Positions 61,462 through 64,000 of a DNA stretch of 64,000 bases are shown here, piece after piece (positions within the stretch are counted from its first letter, which is position 1; every line of letters starts with the position of its first letter). The notes under the pieces were generated by a model that saw only the letters and a program-made list of their open reading frames with translations, had not been told where the DNA came from and searched no databases. Source of the stretch: an uncultured Paracoccaceae bacterium (GTDB lineage: Bacteria > Pseudomonadota > Alphaproteobacteria > Rhodobacterales > Rhodobacteraceae); assembly GCA_947492825.1 (NCBI GenBank), contig CANLNT010000001.1, forward strand, positions 2,666,001 through 2,730,000, read 5' to 3'. The translations under genes and the position numbers were made by a program.

Positions 61462-63269
61462 GCCAGATCACCGTCAATCTTGCGCGCGTAGCCACGCGGC
61501 GTGAACATGCGTGGCCCCTCGCCCAACTGCGCCAGCCGTGAATTGCTCGACCCAACCAGTACGACAGTCAGCATATCTACCTCGTCCACCTGCAATTCAT
61601 CCAGACGCCGATAGCGGATATGCTCCTCGGGCCGGCCCAGTGACGACGCCAACATCACCGGCGTGTCGGCGGGCCGGTGCTGCAACAGAATGTCCCGCCC
61701 TTCGGCCAGCAAGGTTCGCCGCGTCTTGGACACCGGATTGTAGAACGCGATCACGAAATCGCCCTCTGCTGCCGCCTTCAGACGTCGCAGGATATCCTCG
61801 CGCGGGGTCAGCAGGTCCGACAGGGAAATCGCACAGAAATCATGCCCCAGCGGTGCCCCCGCCCGTGCCGCCGCGCCTTGCAAAGCACTCACACCGGGCG
61901 AACATTGCACTTCGACCCGGCGCGCTGCGTCCGAGACACCCATCTGGTCCGGACCGCGATCCAGCAATTCAAAGACGAGCGCACCCATCGCATAGATGCC
62001 CGCATCGCCGGAACAGACAAGGGCCACGTTCTTGCCCTTGCCCGCCTGTTCAAGCGCATAGCGACAGCGATCCTCTTCCCCGCCCAAGGGGAAATCCGAC
62101 CGGTCCTTGCCAGCGGCCAATGGCCCAAGCAGATCGATATAAAGCCCGTAACCCACCAATTCCTCAGCGTCGGCCACCAGCCGTGACACCTCTGGTGTGC
62201 GCCACGTCGCCTGCCCCGGCCCGATGCCAACAACCGACAGCTTGCCGCGCGGCCGTCCGCGCATCTCAATCAGCGGTGCTGGCACTTGCACCAGCGCGCA
62301 GGTCGCATTGGCGGTCTTGCGCTTTGTCACGATCAGTTCTGCGTCAGCCCCGCCCTGCGCCAGGGCCGCCGCTTCGGCCACCCCATGCGTGCCGACCTCG
62401 GCAAAGACCACCTCGGATGGGGTCGCCAGGCGCGGCGTCTCGGCCTCAAGCTCTTGGGCTTCAAACAACCGCATCGGGACACCCAGATTACGGGCGAGGT
62501 TGATGATGGCCGGTTCATCGGCCTTGAGCGTCATCGTGTTGACGGAATGCACGGCTTGCGCGCAGATGTCCGCCTCGTCCAACACATCCTTGACCAGTGC
62601 CGACAGCTCCTCTGGCGGGCAGTTGCGGGCGCAGCCGACACCCAGCACCGTCCGCAAAGGCGTAAATTTCAGTAAGGTTTGCGTCGGTACGGGATGTGCA
62701 TGAGTTGTGCATGCAATGTGTATCCCGTCGCCGCGCGGCAATTCCTGCAACCAATCGGCGGGTTCATCCCCTGTTAACGTCGCACCCTGCCCGTCCAACA
62801 GGGCCGCCATCGCACCCTTGGCTGCGTCGGGATTAACAAGCCGCCATCCCGGTGGTGGCGCATCAAGGGCCACCCCCAGGGCAACATCCCCTGCGGTGGT
62901 AACAGCCGCAACCCCTTCCAAAACATCAGCGATTTCCTTGGCCAACCGGTTCGCCCCGCGATGCCCACCAAGCAGCGGCACGATCACAGCCCCATCATCA
63001 CTGACAGATATCACCGGCGGCTCTGTTGTCTTGTCCGCAAGTAGCGGCGCCACAGCCCGGATCAAAATTCCGCTCGCACAGACTCCAATCACCGGGTAAC
63101 CCGCCGCAAACAGATCACGCACATGATCCAGCGCGTTTGCAAAAAATGCATCGGCCTGTTCAACCCGATCCTGCCGTCCATGCAGCGAGGCATCCAACAA
63201 TTTGGCGATACGATGGGCTGTTGGTTCGCCGGATTTCGACAACGCCACAACAATGGGTTTCAAAGCCAC
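61458..63269 (-). CDS. cobJ: CbiG-CobJ fusion (precorrin-3B C17-methyltransferase)
   Basis: 603 residues. Residues 1 to about 335 are CbiG-like: N-terminal part (VVALSKSGEPTAHRIAKLL, LLGGHRGAN) and the CobE-like C-terminal part (VLGVGCARNCPPEELSALV, FAEVGTHGVAEAAAL). From about 343 it is CobJ: LSVVGIGPGQATWRTPE, VCSGDAGIYAMG, DFCAISLSDLLTP. It contracts the corrin ring. A triple 11-nt repeat (62691-62723) encodes residues about 183-193 in the linker between the CbiG parts. It overlaps cobI by 10 nt. Confidence 0.92.
   Translation of the reverse strand: MALKPIVVALSKSGEPTAHRIAKLLDASLHGRQDRVEQADAFFANALDHVRDLFAAGYPVIGVCASGILIRAVAPLLADKTTEPPVISVSDDGAVIVPLLGGHRGANRLAKEIADVLEGVAAVTTAGDVALGVALDAPPPGWRLVNPDAAKGAMAALLDGQGATLTGDEPADWLQELPRGDGIHIACTTHAHPVPTQTLLKFTPLRTVLGVGCARNCPPEELSALVKDVLDEADICAQAVHSVNTMTLKADEPAIINLARNLGVPMRLFEAQELEAETPRLATPSEVVFAEVGTHGVAEAAALAQGGADAELIVTKRKTANATCALVQVPAPLIEMRGRPRGKLSVVGIGPGQATWRTPEVSRLVADAEELVGYGLYIDLLGPLAAGKDRSDFPLGGEEDRCRYALEQAGKGKNVALVCSGDAGIYAMGALVFELLDRGPDQMGVSDAARRVEVQCSPGVSALQGAAARAGAPLGHDFCAISLSDLLTPREDILRRLKAAAEGDFVIAFYNPVSKTRRTLLAEGRDILLQHRPADTPVMLASSLGRPEEHIRYRRLDELQVDEVDMLTVVLVGSSNSRLAQLGEGPRMFTPRGYARKIDGDLA
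62691..62723 (+). repeat. Triple 11-nt repeat inside CbiG-CobJ
   Basis: Units GGGATGTGCAT, GAGTTGTGCAT and GCAATGTGTAT in tandem, same period and order of variation as at 45683-45715. Because 33 nt is a whole number of codons, the gene frame is kept; on the coding strand it yields IHIACTTHAHP. Confidence 0.65.
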
Positions 63270-63961
63270 GGATCGGCCCCCTTGGTCAGAAGTATCATGG
63301 AAAAATAGGGTGCCTTTTCAGGCGCTTGCGCCAGCGGCGTGACCACCTCTTGCGGCAGACTGACGCGTTCGACATAGACCGCCTGATCCAAGAGCCCCAG
63401 TGCTTCGATCACGCCGCGGATCTTCGGCAGATGCCGCCCCACTTTCATGATCGCCACGCTTTCGGCGCCTTCGATCCGGTGGCGCAGCTCATCCTCGGGC
63501 AATGGCCCGGGAAGGATGGTCAAACGCTCGTTCCGCGCCGCCAACGGCAACCCAGCTTGCGCAGCACAGGCGGTGACAGATGTCACACCGGGAACAACCT
63601 CGACCCGGTAAGCCTCTGACAGTCTTGCGAAAAGATACATGAAAGAGCCGTAGAAAAACGGGTCGCCTTCGCACAGACACACCACGTCCTGGCCTGCGTC
63701 CAGCGCGGCGGCAATTTCGGCAGCACCGGCGTCATAGGCCGCCTGAGCAGGGCCGCGTTCCACCGTCATCGGCACGTCCATCACGATCTCTTGGCAGCCG
63801 TCCGGGATCAGGTCCCTTGCAATCGCGCGCGCAAAGCTCTCGCCGCCTGCAAGTGTCGGATAAGCCACGACTTTCGCGCCCTCGATCAACCGCGCAGCCC
63901 GCAAGGTCATCAGGTCGGCCGCACCCGGCCCGACGCCCACACCATAAAGAACCCCTGTCAT
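63260..63961 (-). CDS. cobI: Precorrin-2 C(20)-methyltransferase
   Basis: 233 residues. GVLYGVGVGPGAADLMTLRAARLI and LCEGDPFFYGSFMYLFARL are the CobI/CbiL motifs. It methylates precorrin-2 at C20. The ATG at 63961 overlaps the upstream stop as ATGA; a GTG 18 nt upstream is in frame but not needed. Confidence 0.93.
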   Translation of the reverse strand: MTGVLYGVGVGPGAADLMTLRAARLIEGAKVVAYPTLAGGESFARAIARDLIPDGCQEIVMDVPMTVERGPAQAAYDAGAAEIAAALDAGQDVVCLCEGDPFFYGSFMYLFARLSEAYRVEVVPGVTSVTACAAQAGLPLAARNERLTILPGPLPEDELRHRIEGAESVAIMKVGRHLPKIRGVIEALGLLDQAVYVERVSLPQEVVTPLAQAPEKAPYFSMILLTKGADPWL

Positions 63962-64000
63962 CTTTTCACAAGGCTCCACTGGGTGACGGGCATCGCGGGA
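63958..64000 (-). CDS. C-terminal end of upstream gene (partial)
   Basis: The last 13 codons of an ORF entering from beyond the window: PAMPVTQWSLVKR then TGA, overlapping the cobI ATG by 4 nt. Position suggests another cob gene, possibly cobH (precorrin-8X methylmutase), but the fragment is too short to identify. Confidence 0.5.
   Translation of the reverse strand, partial: PAMPVTQWSLVKR

Noticed and set aside
1-64000. CRISPR arrays, toxin-antitoxin pairs, restriction or phage genes
   Set aside because: No spaced identical repeats of CRISPR type and no recognisable defence or mobile-element protein in any frame.

Overview
The window is one contiguous stretch of a GC-rich alphaproteobacterial chromosome, most likely a marine Rhodobacterales/Roseobacter-group member. 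This rests on gene content (TrcR/DUF1013, TAXI-type TRAP transporter, two dimethylglycine/sarcosine dehydrogenase-like FAD enzymes, the def-def-def-like-fmt block, a CbiG-CobJ fusion) and on gene order typical of that group. I see no phage, integrase, insertion sequence, CRISPR array or tRNA. The only clear RNA gene is the small SRP RNA (ffs).

Layout. 1-2.3 kb: cell-wall genes (partial EnvC-like activator, CtpA protease). 2.4-10.3 kb, minus strand: a tightly overlapping seven-gene operon that reads as a glycine betaine demethylation route: XRE-cupin regulator, LysE exporter, GFA protein, DMGDH-like, PPOX-like, homocysteine methyltransferase, SARDH-like. 10.3-13.9 kb: msrC, thiolase, gamma-glutamyltransferase-family enzyme. 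13.9-18.7 kb: a four-gene oxidative operon (AA_synth protein, hydrolase, LLM flavoenzyme, aldehyde dehydrogenase) divergent from a GcvA-type LysR gene. 18.7-26.1 kb: aminotransferase plus BKACE enzyme, divergent from an RpiR regulator, followed by a TAXI TRAP transporter with its own UspA protein. 26.2-28.2 kb: hspQ, AEC transporter, SLT lipoprotein. 28.2-35.8 kb, minus strand: a LacI-controlled sugar ABC transporter operon with a GH32-like glycosidase and a 2-hydroxyacid dehydrogenase. 35.9-39.1 kb: PepSY protein, two-component system, small membrane protein and cytochrome b561. 39.2-42.6 kb: SRPBCC protein, nudC, cpdB-like. 42.6-44.0 kb: ffs, a tiny leader ORF and rsgA. 44.1-47.7 kb: DUF6502 gene with a 43-residue lipoprotein, a divergent lipoprotein, a tyrosine phosphatase and an ankyrin protein. 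48-50.8 kb: dnaX-ybaB-recR. 50.8-55.7 kb: housekeeping and hypothetical genes including trcR and an RNase T2. 55.8-58.2 kb: def-def-def-like-fmt. 58.3-60.3 kb: a PatB/MalY-type lyase, an L,D-transpeptidase and a hypothetical gene. 60.4-64 kb: cobalamin genes cobM, cbiG-cobJ, cobI and the end of an upstream gene.

The window contains no large unknown machine such as a defence island. The less ordinary signals are small: a dispersed intergenic element (33-nt core plus hairpins whose sequence varies while base pairing is kept); an 11-nt triple repeat found once between genes and once inside the CbiG-CobJ coding sequence; a 12-residue ORF with a very strong ribosome site and a following hairpin ahead of rsgA; a deformylase paralogue lacking its catalytic residues; a DUF6502/mini-lipoprotein pair with a symmetric divergent control region; and a composite site shared by the two transcription units flanking the PepSY-linked two-component system.
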